From assembly GCF_040939455.1 (NCBI RefSeq), contig NC_134106.1, forward strand, positions 84,389,001 to 84,453,000: a stretch of DNA of 64,000 bases. Reading direction: 5' to 3'. The notes beneath the pieces are model-generated. The model saw only the letters and a program-made list of their open reading frames with translations, searched no databases and was not told the DNA's origin. Both the position numbers and the translations under genes were made by a program. Positions 1 to 11,089 of this stretch are shown piece by piece (position 1 is the first letter of the stretch; the number at the start of each line of letters is the position of its first letter). The stretch comes from Microcebus murinus (taxonomy: Eukaryota; Chordata; Mammalia; Primates; Cheirogaleidae).

Positions 1-200
1 ATTTCTCTCTCTCTCACTTCCTCCCTTAACCCATCCGTCTATTGATCCACCATCCATTCATTCCTTCATTCACTGCTCAGTCTACCCTCCCTCTCTCCAT
101 CCCTCTCTCCATCCCTCTCTCCATCCATCATTCACCCACCCCTCCATCCTTCCATTCATTGCTCCATCACCTGCCCACCCATCCTTCCATCAATCCATGC
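1..200. repeat. CCAT/TCCA-rich simple repeat
   Basis: The stretch is dominated by imperfect CCAT, TCCA and CATTCATT units on the plus strand, with the perfect block TCCATCCCTCTC repeated near 95-125. It is low-complexity sequence. The serine/histidine/proline-rich frames it produces are a by-product of the repeat and not a gene. Confidence 0.85.
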
Positions 201-210
201 CATATAGACC

Positions 211-1660
211 TCACCAAGATGGTTACAAATCAAATCATATTTTTAATAATCATCTATAACAATATGGCTTTAGCCCTAATGACTCTATTGCTGGAAGAGT
301 CCTCCTCAAAGGTTGTCCCAGGCATTTCGAAACAGACTCCAACATGGTGCTCAGATGTGTCCATCTCTCTTGCCACCTTGTGGGGTGGCCATGCTGCAGC
401 AGTGGTCACTGTGTGGTGACTGCCCACTGACTTGGCCTGCTGACCACCACTGCCACCAGCGCTGCTGTCTCAGGAGAAGGGAAACGTCCTGCCCTTAGAC
501 TTGGGAATCTCAAACATCGATCAAGTATTTCCTTGATTCCCCATAAGGTAGCTGAGAACGGGCTCTGTGTTGGTGGTTCAGGGCTACTAGAGGCGAAGCA
601 CATCACAGAGAATAACTTTCGGGTAGAGGCGGCCTCAGACTCACTCCCAGCCTGATGCTGATGGCAGAGCCAGGTCAACCCCACAATGAAGACCATGCTC
701 TGGACTCCAAAGCCTGGCCAGTGCCCAAGAGCCAACCACACCCAGGAAGAGGAATAATCTCTTCCGACACTTGCCTGTATCTAAGGCTTATCTTCTGTAT
801 CATCCTGTTCTGGTGCATAGTTAACCTATCAGGAAAGTAGCCAGGGGGGGATGTCCGCTCCCCCAGGAAAGCCATGCCCACCCCCACTGGGACACGACCT
901 TATCCTGTGGCCTGCATTAAACAATGCGACCACATCATGATGACATAGATCAACTTCAGCGTGGGCCTAGGACCTGCAAACACCCTCTCTTGGCACAGGC
1001 TATTCTCATGTAAATTGTAGTTCTTCCTCAATTTTAAACACCCATGTTGGTTTTTGTTCTTTAAATTTTATACATGCAGTGCTTATTTAAATTTTTCTGA
1101 GGTTTGACAGGGTTAGGTGGGACCCAATAAATAAATTCTGCTTTTCTCAGCCGCTTAAGAAATGATGATGAAACAAAGGAGTCAGCAGGTAGGGCCGGAA
1201 ACATGACGTTCGTCAGAGCTCAGGCCGATGCTGGACCACAGGATTCCTAATAGCCTGTCTGCCGTGGTCCTGGGGCCATCTTGGGGCTCCCTGGGTGGGG
1301 CTGTCCCTGAATCACTGAGCTAGGGCAAGGTGGCCAGAGAGGCTGGGGCAGTTGACGCTCCGAAGATGGCCTGGCTCTCTCTCAAGCCACCAATCCGATA
1401 AATCTCACAAGAGAAGTGACTGAGAACGTGGAGAGAGGCCTGGAGTTTCACCCATGTGGATAGGTGCCCTGCGTCCCAGTTTACCTAGAAAGGAGGTGGT
1501 TTCCAGGAGGCCGAACTTTCAGTTCCAAAATGAGAATAGTCCCAGGCGGAATAGGACAAGTTGGTCACCCCAGTTGTGGAGCGTCCTGCACAGAATGAGA
1601 ATGATTAGAAATGGGGAAGAGCATTCCGCTCCCAATTAGCCTGTATTTTAATTCTCCGAC
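211..1660. other. unassigned intergenic stretch
   Basis: I see no gene, recognisable repeat or RNA. Base composition is mixed, with a short AT-rich part near 1010-1140. The short frames on either strand have no family motif. Very old, unrecognised repeats cannot be excluded. Confidence 0.5.
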
Positions 1661-1662
1661 AC

Positions 1663-1746
1663 TGCTGTTCTCAGACTTCAGCTGCATCAGTGTCCCCTGG
1701 AGGGCTTGGGACAACACTGAGGCCAGGCCCACCCCAGAGTGGGGCC
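1663..1746 (+). mobile_element. hAT-Charlie MITE fragment
   Basis: The sequence runs from GTTCTCAGACTTCAGCTGCAT through CCCCTGGAGGGCTTG to GGCCCACCCCAGAGT. This is the order of motifs seen in the 5' half of non-autonomous hAT-Charlie elements (terminal CAGTGGTTCTCAAAC, then an AATCACCTGGAGGGCTTG block, then GGGCCCCACCCCCAGAG). The 3' half is missing. The subfamily is not certain. Confidence 0.55.
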
Positions 1747-1749
1747 ACT

Positions 1750-3740
1750 GTGGCTACTGGCCTGGAGCATGCCCCGAGGCCCTTGCCAGTGCATTGAGAG
1801 GAACGTTAATCCAGCTGTCCCCACACAGGGGACGTCCCTGGGCCCTCCAAACAGCCCCCCACCTTCACAAAGCCAGCCCCCAGCTCCCACCTGCCCACAG
1901 CTTCTCCTTGACCTGTTGGTGACCTAGCATAGACTTTACCCTGCAAAGCCTCTCAAAGTGTCAGCACAGCTAAATAATTAAACCTACGGCTCACCTGCAC
2001 ACAGGACTGAAAATTCACTCCTGATTTTATTTCCTGTCCCAAATTATGACATGCAAGTTTCCAGAATGAGATTAAATAAAAACAGTGATATTCTAATAAT
2101 AGAAGCTTAAAGATATCCTGATATTAATAATGAAATTCCAAAAAACATAAGATGTCCACAATTTAAATACGAATTAACACATTTTCATGGAGAATGAGTC
2201 GCCAATTAAATCACCTTGCAAATTCAACTTCCAAAGTCCAAAATCAAATTATTTCTCCCTTGCGAGTTAAAAGCCCAAAGGCACTGAAGTGAAAATGCAC
2301 CATCCCTAATTTCTTATTCTGTTGGTAAAGTCAGGTCCAGGGGACCCTCAGCAGCTGCTGCTGGGCTGCTTCTCGGGGCTTCCCTCAAGGCCCTAAGCTG
2401 AATTAGTTTAACCCCAAGTCTCTGACGTCTTCACTTATGAAAGCGTCAAAGAGCTACTGGGACTCACATAACTCATTGGCCTCACTCAACATTTTTAGAA
2501 AATGAACCAATTCCCACCCTCTAAGCAATTAATTCCGGTAGAATTATGTACCTAGGTTTGCAAAGACCACAGCAGAGACCTAGTGACTTCTGAGCAGGGA
2601 CGGCACCTCGTTCCTCGCTCCATTGGTCCCAGGTGCTCTGTGTCGGGGCTCAGCGCCTGTGTTCCATGGCGGGCTTCGTGGGTTCAAGCTGTGCCTCGCA
2701 CAAGGAACTTAGAGACCTGCACTTGACTTAAAGCTCTGCTGATGCTCTCTCAAAATTCATAATGATTTTTAAACAAAGGGCCTGAGTTTATTTTGTGCTG
2801 AGCCACACAAAGTATGTCATCTGTCCTGCCATGGTCTTTGAACCCAAACTCAACTGGGAGGGAGCTCCCCTGGTGGGCTTAAATGTGACAGTCTGCTAAC
2901 CCTATCCGGGCGGAAAAACCCACCAGGCAAGGCCTATGTCCCCCGAGAGAGTAACATTTGAGACACTGCTCCCGTCTTGCGAAGATGAGTCATTTACTAT
3001 AGAGTCAGCCGCAGTCACCTCGTTTTACGTGAGGAAAAATTCCTGACTGCCTTATTCATTTCCCCGTTGAGTCCTGGGTTTCTGTGGCAGTATTAATAGT
3101 TGCAGCCCAACCAAATGGGAGAAGCAAAGGCTATTTGCTCAGAGCTGGCCCCAGTGAGGCAACCAACCACTTGCATTTACCAGGGACTCAGAGCAGGCAG
3201 AGAGTGGGAAAGCTTCAAGTGGCAAGGAGGGAGGTTCAGGTTCAGGTGTGTCCTGACTGGAGGCTCTTGGGGGGGAGAGCTGCAGGGGCTCACTAGGAAC
3301 CGGGGCCTCTGCTCCGACTCATTAGAGGCATGCCTGCCTTTCTGCAGTTGGTCCTAAGTTGGAAGCTGGGACAAAAATTAGGAAAGCTGTCAGTTACTAA
3401 TGAAGTTCTGGCCCTTGGGGCTGATTGGTACCAGAATTATGGTTTGGTTTCCTGGATTGTTGGTAGAGATAAAGATTTGACTTTCTAGAAGTCTGACTTA
3501 ACAGCAGCTTGGCTTCCTGGGTTAAGTGTGCTAGATAAGGGGCTGGCTTCCCGGGCCAGTTGCTGCAGGCTGTAGTGGGTCAGAGTTCTATTTCCAGGCA
3601 CTATCTGACCATCCAGGTATGTGCTTTTATTTCTGAAGCCAAGGGCTGGGTTGAGTCTGTACTTTGTTTCCTGTTGTCATTTTCCACGGGCTTGGTGGCT
3701 GCTGGCATGGCCTAGATTGAGGAGCCTAAAACAGGGCCCT
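1750..3740. other. unassigned intergenic stretch
   Basis: No gene or confident repeat. Roughly 1960-2330 is AT-rich with a weakly L1-like composition but no diagnostic motif. Two overlapping frames at 3084-3357 (70 and 85 codons) have no recognisable domain. Confidence 0.5.
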
Positions 3741-3744
3741 AAGC

Positions 3745-3882
3745 AAGGCTTTCCAAACCTTAAGGTGAACAGGTGTCACCTGGGAACCTTGTTTCGGGGA
3801 GGTGGGTGGGACCTGAGGCTCTGCATTTCTGACAAGCCCCAGGTGATCTTAGGCTGCTGCTCCGTGAGCCACATTTGGACTA
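3745..3882 (+). mobile_element. hAT-Charlie MITE remnant
   Basis: Starts near CTTTCCAAACCTTAAGGTG, continues with GTGTCACCTGGGAACCTTGTT and GGTGGGACCTGAGGCTCTGCATTTCTGAC, and ends in CCAGGTGATCTTAGGCTGCTG and CACATTTGGAC. The order and spacing fit a roughly 190-bp Charlie-type MITE such as the MER5/MER20 group. Assigned by eye. Confidence 0.6.
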
Positions 3883-3884
3883 TG

Positions 3885-4260
3885 GAGACGCCAAACTCCC
3901 ACTGCGGGTCCCAAGCTCAAGTGGCTGCTGCTGCTTCAGAAGCATGTTCTCCTAATGGCCCCAGGGCTTCATTGTCCCTTGCATTTCCAGGCTCTGGGTG
4001 GCATTTCTTTCTGCTGTCTTGTTATTTTAATTTTTGCCAGTAGTGAGCCATACCCCTGGTGCATGGTTCCCCACTGGGCTGCCCACAGGAATCCCTTGGG
4101 GAGTTTGGGTGCCTTCCCCTCTCCCTGTCCCCGCCCCAGGTTGAGCTCCATTTAACAAACTTCACCATAGTTTTGCCTTTCCTTCGTTCCCTAAGTCCAT
4201 GCAGGCATAGGCAGCGCCTATGCCCCACCTGGCATATCTGGGTCTACAGAAACATCATAC
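3885..4260. other. unassigned, possibly degraded MITE
   Basis: Contains TAGTGAGCCATACCCCTGG and GGAATCCCTTGGGGAGTTTGG near 4040-4110, which faintly resemble another hAT MITE, but no terminal repeat pair can be drawn. No gene seen. Confidence 0.4.
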
Positions 4261-4261
4261 A

Positions 4262-4745
4262 GCTGGTATTTTTCTTTTTATTATGGTAAAATACACATGA
4301 CATAAAATTGATCATTTTAACCATTTTAAAGTGAACAGGTCATGGCATTTAGTATAGTCACAGTATTATACACCCATCACCACTTTCTGGTTCCAGAGCA
4401 TTTTCATCATCCCTGAAGGAAACCCTGTGCTCATTAAGTTTATTCCTTACCCCTCCTGCCCCTAGCCCCTGGCAACCACAAATCTGGCTTCTGTTCCTAT
4501 GGATTTACCTATTCTGGGTAGTATATGGCCTTTTGTGATTGGCTTCTCTCACTTAGCTTAACGTTTTTAAAGTCTATCCACGTTACAGCTTCTATCAGTA
4601 TTTCATTTCTTTTTATGGCTGAATAATATTCCATTGTATGGATGTACCACAATTTGTTTACCCATCCACCCATTAATGAACATTTGGGCCGGTTCTGCCT
4701 TTGGCTATATGCAGCGATTCTTTTGCATGTTGTTCACTGGTCTTC
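4262..4745 (-). mobile_element. L1 3' end (old L1M-type), truncated
   Basis: Read on the plus strand it follows the familiar reverse complement of an ancient L1 3' end: TTTATTATGGTAAAATACACATGACATAAAATTG, CACCCATCACCACTTTCTGG, CCCTGGCAACCACAAATCTG, GGATTTACCTATTCTGG, CTTCTCTCACTTAGCTTAA, then GGCTGAATAATATTCCATTGTATGG. The last block is the reverse complement of the ORF2 C-terminal region. Divergence is high. It stops abruptly at about 4745, so only about 480 bp remain. Confidence 0.85.
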
Positions 4746-4749
4746 CTAT

Positions 4750-6300
4750 CTCCTCGGTTTTGTTTGTGTTGTGTCACCCCTTGGTGTTGTTGGTCCTGGT
4801 GCTTTGATTGTGACTCACAGGCTCCATGTTTCTCAGTTGGTTCCTGGATCTGCCTCCCCTGGGGATGGGGAGGGACCCTCAGGACTCCCCATTCCTGAGA
4901 CTCTGTTGCTCCTCAGTCCCTTTCCTGGTCTCCTGACACCTCCCTTCCTTATTTGATAGAATGAGCACATCTCACTTTCTCCTTTTATCTTGGTATCTTC
5001 TTCCTTTGGCGATTTTCCATTTTGTAGCTGTTCTTCTACCCTTAATATCTCAAACTCCCCCTTAAGTAAATCTCTTTTCCTCCAACCTGCCTTTCTTTGT
5101 TGTTTTGATTTCTGCCTTCTGTCCAGAGAGTCGGGCAGGTTTTAAGGGGCTCCAGTTCCTTCTTTGCCTGCTGGGCAAATTGAGTCTTTCAAATAACTTC
5201 CCTGGTCTTTGTTATAATTTCATTGTCTCAAGATGGCATGTTCTTTGGGTGCTAGGAAGCCTGTTACTTTTAATTTTTTTTTTTGTTAATAAAAACTATA
5301 GCATTTCGGTGGGTAAAGCTGCCATTTGACTTCTTCAATCTAAAAGCCAAAATCAAAAATTTTGGGCTGAACAAATCCCAATAAACAAATCCCAATTTGA
5401 GACCATATCAAGGAAGAAGCTGTTAAGGGCTACGGATGAGCCCCATAACCCAAGAGTCTTGGCTGTCCTGACCCCTCCTTGCATTTTAATATAAGTCAGA
5501 GCAACACAGAAAAGCAAAAAGTCTGGTCAGCTCACCTGCTCTGCTCACCTGAACCTGACACTGACAACGTCCAGCTGGCATCCTGCACATTAGTGTTCTG
5601 CAGCAAACAGGTGACTTAGCTTCTACAGAAAGGTCTAGACTGGAAACTTGATTGAAAAACACAGTAAGATGCAGCCAATAAGTTTCCCAAACATCGGATG
5701 CTAAAGGGCTTGAATGCAGAAATATGCTTTTTCTTTTTAATTGAATTCTTGCTCAGCTGTACCTGGGGTTTGCAAGTGTGTGTCAGGGCTCGATGGAGCT
5801 TGGGAAGTCCCAGGGCAGGTGCAGCTATGTGCTCCCTCTGTACAGCCCCGGCCATTGCTGGGCCCATCTGGACTGGCTTAAGACTTGCCAGGTGGAAACA
5901 ACAGCCACTCCCTCATGGATAAATGTCAGCAACTACAGTCACATCAAGGACAAAATATCATGCCATCTAAGGCTTAAAGCCACCTGCTCAGGCTGCCCGA
6001 TAGTAAAACCAGCTGCATCACACCTCGCAGATACTGCAAAACCCTGAACACGTCCATCTCACAAAAAGCCTTTCTCCAAGTGTTGTTTTTCTCCCCAAAC
6101 ACCACACTTTATTTCTCTAGATTCTCAGTCCAATTTGCCCTTTATTTGGGGTTTGAAGTGCTTAATAAACATCACCTCCTTTTTCCATCCAAGTTTGGAA
6201 CCAACAGAGAAGACAAAAGAGTCTGCAGATGAAATTCAACTATGGACAGAGAATTTGTCACTTGATTTGTCTGTGCAATGCCAACGATATTAAAGCACAT
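4750..6300. other. unassigned intergenic stretch
   Basis: No gene or well-supported repeat. A T-run and TTAATAAAAAC-like sequence near 5270-5300 could be the edge of an old retroposon, but nothing flanking it is recognisable. Confidence 0.5.
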
Positions 6301-6301
6301 T

Positions 6302-7545
6302 TCCTTTTTAAAAAACTACTTTATTGAATTATAATTTATATGTCACACAACTGACTTATTTAAAGCATACAATTCAGTGGTTCTTAGTATATTCACAGAG
6401 TTGTGAAACCATTGCCACAGTCAACCTTTCAACTTTGGACATCTGCACCACCCCAAAATGAAATCCCTTCCCATTAGCAGTCACCCCCATTTACCTCCAA
6501 CACCCCTGCCACACACCCATCCCCATCCTAGGAAACTACTAATTTACTGTCTGTCTCCATAGATTTGCCTATTTTGGATATTTCATATAAACGTAATCAT
6601 ACAAGAAGTGAACTTTAGGGACTTTCACTCGGCACAATGTTTTCAAGTTGTATCCATGTTGTAGCACCGATCAGTACTTCATTCCTTTTTATTGTCAGAT
6701 AATATACCATTACATGGATATGCCATACTTTATTCACTAATCGATGGAAATATGGGGTGGTTCTACTTAGAGCTATTTTGAATAATGCTGCTATCAACAT
6801 TCTTGTACAAATTTTTACGTGAACATAGGTTTTCCTTGTCCTTGGATATACACTTAAAAGTGGAATTTCTGGGTGAAATGGTAACTCTATGATTCACATT
6901 TTGAAGAACTGTCAAACTGTTTTCTAAAGTGGCTGTACCATTTTACACTCCCACCAGTAATGTAGGAGGGCTATAAATTTTGCATATCTTTGCCAGCACT
7001 TGTTATTTATCTTTTTTTTTAATTACAGCCACCCTAGTGGGTGTTAAGTGGTATCTCATTGTGGTCTTGAATTGCATTTCCTAATGGCTAAAGATGCTGA
7101 GTTTATTTTCTTGTGTATATTGGCCATTTATATATCATTTTTGGGGAAATGTCTCTTCAGAGCCTTTGCCCATTTTTAAATTGGGTTATGTGTCTTTTTG
7201 TTGTCTTTTTATTATCTTTGTTGTCTTTTATTGTTGAGTTGTAAGTGCTATTTAGAGTTATTGTGATGATTTTAGTATCATATCTAAGAACACTTTGCCT
7301 AAATCAAGATATCGAAGAAAAACTCTTATGTTTTCTTCGAAGAGTTTTATATTGTCATTGTTATTCTTTATTTGTTCATTTGTTTTTTAAGTTTTAGCTG
7401 ATAAAACTATTTAGCCACTGCATTTAGGTCTATATTCACTTGGATTTAATATCTGTGATGTTGTAAGGAAGAGTTGCAACTTCATTCTTTTGCACATGTA
7501 TCCAGTTGTCTCAGCACCATTTGTTGAAAATAAATGTATATTTCC
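6302..7545 (-). mobile_element. L1 3' part (L1M-type), 5' truncated
   Basis: A 1.2-kb reverse-complement L1 segment. The left end begins at TTTAAAAAACTACTTTATTGAATTATAATTTATATGTC (3' UTR side). It then passes ACAATTCAGTGGTTCTTAGTATATTC, CTGTCTCCATAGATTTGCCTATTTTGG, CATTACATGGATATGCCATACTTTATTC, CTCCCACCAGTAATG and ATCTCATTGTGG, and ends in CATGTATCCAGTTGTCTCAGCACCATTTGTTG. This order is ORF2 C-terminus and 3' UTR read backwards. A local expansion of TTGTCTTTTTATT occurs near 7195-7235, and sequence is missing relative to intact L1 around 7255-7280. Confidence 0.9.
6615..6800 (-). pseudogene. L1 ORF2 C-terminal remnant
   Basis: The minus-strand frame reads MLIAALFKIALSR early, followed by NKVWHIHVMVYYLTIKRNEV. 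It lines up with the conserved C-terminal end of the L1 ORF2 protein (the FIAALFTIAK ... KMWHIYTMEYY ... IKNDE region). Only about 60 codons stay open and several positions have drifted. It is part of the dead L1 at 6302-7545 and encodes no functional reverse transcriptase. Confidence 0.75.
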
Positions 7546-10300
7546 TTTTGCAGAGAGCAGGAGAGATCATTTGGTGATCTCAAAAGAGAAGCTGGCAGTC
7601 TGTTCGATGGAAATCTGGGCAGAGACTTAAGAATAACTCAGATGATATAATGAAAAAGAGTATAGTCAATGAATAATTAAATCTCTATATCTTATTTTCA
7701 TTTTAACTGTTGATGAATGTTTACTTTGTACCAATAAACTGTGTGGTAGATACTGTGGATTGTCTAGTTCCACTCATTCTAACTTCCTTCTAGCATTCAG
7801 TATCTTAGAAGGCCCTTGGAGATAGAGTTTCCAATGTCATTTAGGCTCAACCAATCAGATATAAGTGAGTAAGACTTTGGTTCAGAAACAAACCAAATGG
7901 GAGGAGAGTCAGCGCAGGTTGTGGCAGAGAGAGTACATACAGTTTGGAACCCCCACTAGAAGTGAAATATCCTGGTTTTTAAAGATAGCTTCCTGATACG
8001 GTGACTTTCTGATTCTGGCAAGTGTAGAAGCGTCTGAGTTCTGAAACTTCTGGATTTTGAGAGCTCTGTCCTGGTTCTTTGGCTTGAAAGGATCACAAGC
8101 GGGGCTGGTGCAACAGAGTGATGGCAGATATAAAGCACTTCCACACAAGCAGCCTTTATTTGCAGAGCTAAAGTACGTTCCAGAGAGAGAGGAACAGGCC
8201 TTTCCCCATGAGTGGAGAAGACCCTGAGTTTAAAGACAGAGCATAAAAAGTCTAGCACACTCTCAAATTTAGCAGAGAGCAGACTGTTCCAAGAAAGAAC
8301 AGCGTCATCCCATGGTCAGAGTCTGTCTTTTATGCGAATCCTTAATAATATGTTGAGCTGGGGCTGAAATATTCATGTCTCTTTCAGGAAGTGGGTAGAG
8401 GTTCCCAGAATCATGTACCCTCCCATTTTCTGTCTTTATATGGCTGGCTCTGGAACTGTCATGGCGCTAGGAGGTGTGATTTTTATTATGCTAATGGGGA
8501 AGGTTACCTGCAGACAGCTTCTCTATTCCTCTGCACATGCCCCAGTGGAGGGAAAGTCCCTAAACCACCATTTCCCATTGTTGTGACTTCTACTCTTCAT
8601 CCTCATTGGTCTGTGCCACCTGCATACCCTTATCCCTACCTAACATTCTTGATGGTGGCAGGGCAACATCTCCCTCAGTAATTTAGTTTTGTGATGTGTT
8701 TCTGAGAGTCCTGAAGTTTCATTTACAGTCTCCTCAGCTCCCCAAAGATCCTATGAATAATTTACAAATGTCTTTCTGCTTAAACTAGAGAAGGTTCTAT
8801 TGCCTGCAATTAAGCAAGCTGATGAGTAGAGTAATGGGAAATAGAAGTGATGGCAGAAAAGACCTCCAAGAAAATGGGAATCTGGGATTGGCTCTTTGGC
8901 TTGGGTGGGTTTGAAAATAGAGAAGGACCTGTGGCCATTTTCTGGCATTTGTTGTCCTTTATGATATCCTGTTGTGAGACTTAAATTGTCATCTGCAGTC
9001 ACCTGGAATGAAGAGCCTATTGAGAGCCAGGTTTTGGCAGATCTGGTGTCCACTGTGGGCAAGACGAGAGGTAAGAGCAATTTTGGATGGGCCGTCTTCT
9101 TCCAAGTGTGTTAAAGGGCTTTAATAATTAAACTAACTCAATAATTCAACATCTTGATTTAAGACAGGTAGTTTCTTGACTCTGTGTGTTTGTATTTTCC
9201 CCAGAAGCAAATTCAAATATAAGTAGTTTTATTTGGGAGGAGATGCTAGGTATGGGGGTGAGAAAGTGAGCCAGGAAAGGGATGTAGCCAATAAAAGACA
9301 TAGTCTTCAAGCAAGCTATCACTCCAGGCAACCGGCGCTTCATCTCCCTGGAGAAGTCTGGATGGCAGGTCTCTATCCAGAACGTGCCGTGGAATTATCT
9401 CAGCCCTGGAGCGACACAGACACAGGCTGCTCCCAGGAGTGGCACTAATTAGCTGGTCCTTTCAGCCTTCCCTGTGTCTAGGCAGAACAGGCTACATCAG
9501 CCACAGAAGGCCTCAGACATAGATCCACAGGGGATGGCTCTTAGAAATAGAGTTGGCATGCTCAAAATGTCAAGTGTCCAGGGGATATACGTGGTGCCCA
9601 AGTAGAATCTGCTACATTTAAATAAACTGTATTTTCTTGTAGTTTGTAGCCCAAGATAAGGCCCAGATACAGCTTAAAATTGTACACAAAATCTGCTTCT
9701 GTGGGTTCCTGATAGACGAATTCATAGACTTCCTACGTTTCTTAGGCAAAAGTTACAGCACTGATTTATTATAGAGTGTGATGCAGAGGATTTGAATGGT
9801 GATATTTGGTAAGTTTCGAATGAGTCACATTATCTTGAATTTTCTAATCTCACTGGGGCCTCTTTTCCTGGAAAAGCAGACTTCCTTTTGGAAGGAAGTC
9901 CAAAGTAGGCTGGTCCTTCCTTCCTTAGAAGGCAGGAAGACCATGTCTTGGCGATCTGAAGTTCTGACTTCAGGAATGCTAACTCTCTCATCAAAACGGA
10001 CCCATACGTGAGAGTCAGATCCTGGTATGCCTCAAGGGCTAATCACACCATCGTATCTGGCAGAAGAAGGCTCACACACTAAAAGATTTGCAGGACTTGA
10101 ACATTTATTGTAGCACGAACCTGGAGGAATATGTATGGCTTGGAGTCCATGGGTGCCAAACGTGATTTTTGATCTTATTGAAATTATCCATGTGGGTCAT
10201 CTTATCAAGGATTCTGCATTTAATGAGTTATCATGTGCACTTGGGAATGTTTTTGCTTGCTTAACTGTCGACTGACAGCTGGACACACCAACACCTGGAA
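7546..10300. other. mostly unassigned; possible LTR-like piece
   Basis: No host gene is visible. Around 7740-7890 the run TCATTTAGGCTCAACCAATCAGATATAAG resembles MLT1-type LTR sequence. Around 8285-8665 the run ATGGTCAGAGTCTGTCTTTTATGCGAATCC ... GGGGCTGAAATATTCATGTCT looks like an ancient LTR. Neither has usable ends, so neither is called as an element. The remainder gives no motif. The 109-codon minus-strand frame at 8751-9080 has no recognisable domain. Confidence 0.4.
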
Positions 10301-11089
10301 AAATACCTTGCTAAGGGGGGCAACAGCATCTTTAAAAAGAGCTATAACATAATGCCCACCCTTTGTGGACCAGAGGGGAGGGGAGGAGTTGCTGTCATTG
10401 AAATGGATTCCATCAGCCCTGATTACAACCCAGGGTGATAGGATCCAGGGGAGGCAAAGTCAAGCAGCTACACGTAACCACTGGCAGCAAGGCGGGCTGG
10501 GGTGGGGTGGTAATTAGCATGCTTCAAGCCATAGCAGTCTTTGCTGGTGATATACCCAGGCAGCCTGTGAAGGTTATGTTTGGTTTGTATGACTGAAAGA
10601 TCCAGCTTTTTCCGACAAAAGTCTGCCCTGGGTCACCACCAGGGCAAGTCATGTATTTCCAGGTCTGTCTCAGTTCACAGACCAAAGTTCCCTGAATGAA
10701 TGGGGGAATCAAGGTACCCTGAGCAAGGACCCTCTGGTAAGAAGACAAATACATATTGTGACTTTTTCTCCTGTCCTTTTCAAAAGGGACCTGCAGCCAT
10801 TTTCCAGAAGAAAGACGTGCCCAGAGGTTTCTGAAAATTTTGGATCCTGGCTCAGAGGCAGGGGACTCAGAAGACTGCTGTGGTCCACTGCTCAGACGAG
10901 GCTTCTCAGGAGGGTCATGTGGTAAAAAGGGATTTAACCTGAATCTCCCCTGGTCACAATACCTCTTTAAGCCATTCTTTATTTCCTGATCTATAGACAG
11001 GTTGGGTATCCAGCTATTAGCAGGCATCCTGACCAAAGAAGTGAGGGCTAGGACATAAAAGGGGTCCAAAGGATTCACTGGCGTGCCCT
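10301..11089. other. region upstream of the ERVL fossil
   Basis: This could be degraded gag/protease sequence of the neighbouring ERVL element, judging by position only. No protease or nucleocapsid motif can be read. A 184-codon frame on the minus strand (10524-11078) is one of the longer frames of the window, but it resembles nothing I know and runs against the ERVL direction. Confidence 0.35.

Noticed and set aside
10524..11078. 184-codon minus-strand frame.
   Set aside because: Opposite in direction to the ERVL fossil, no known motif, no splice or promoter context. Probably chance.
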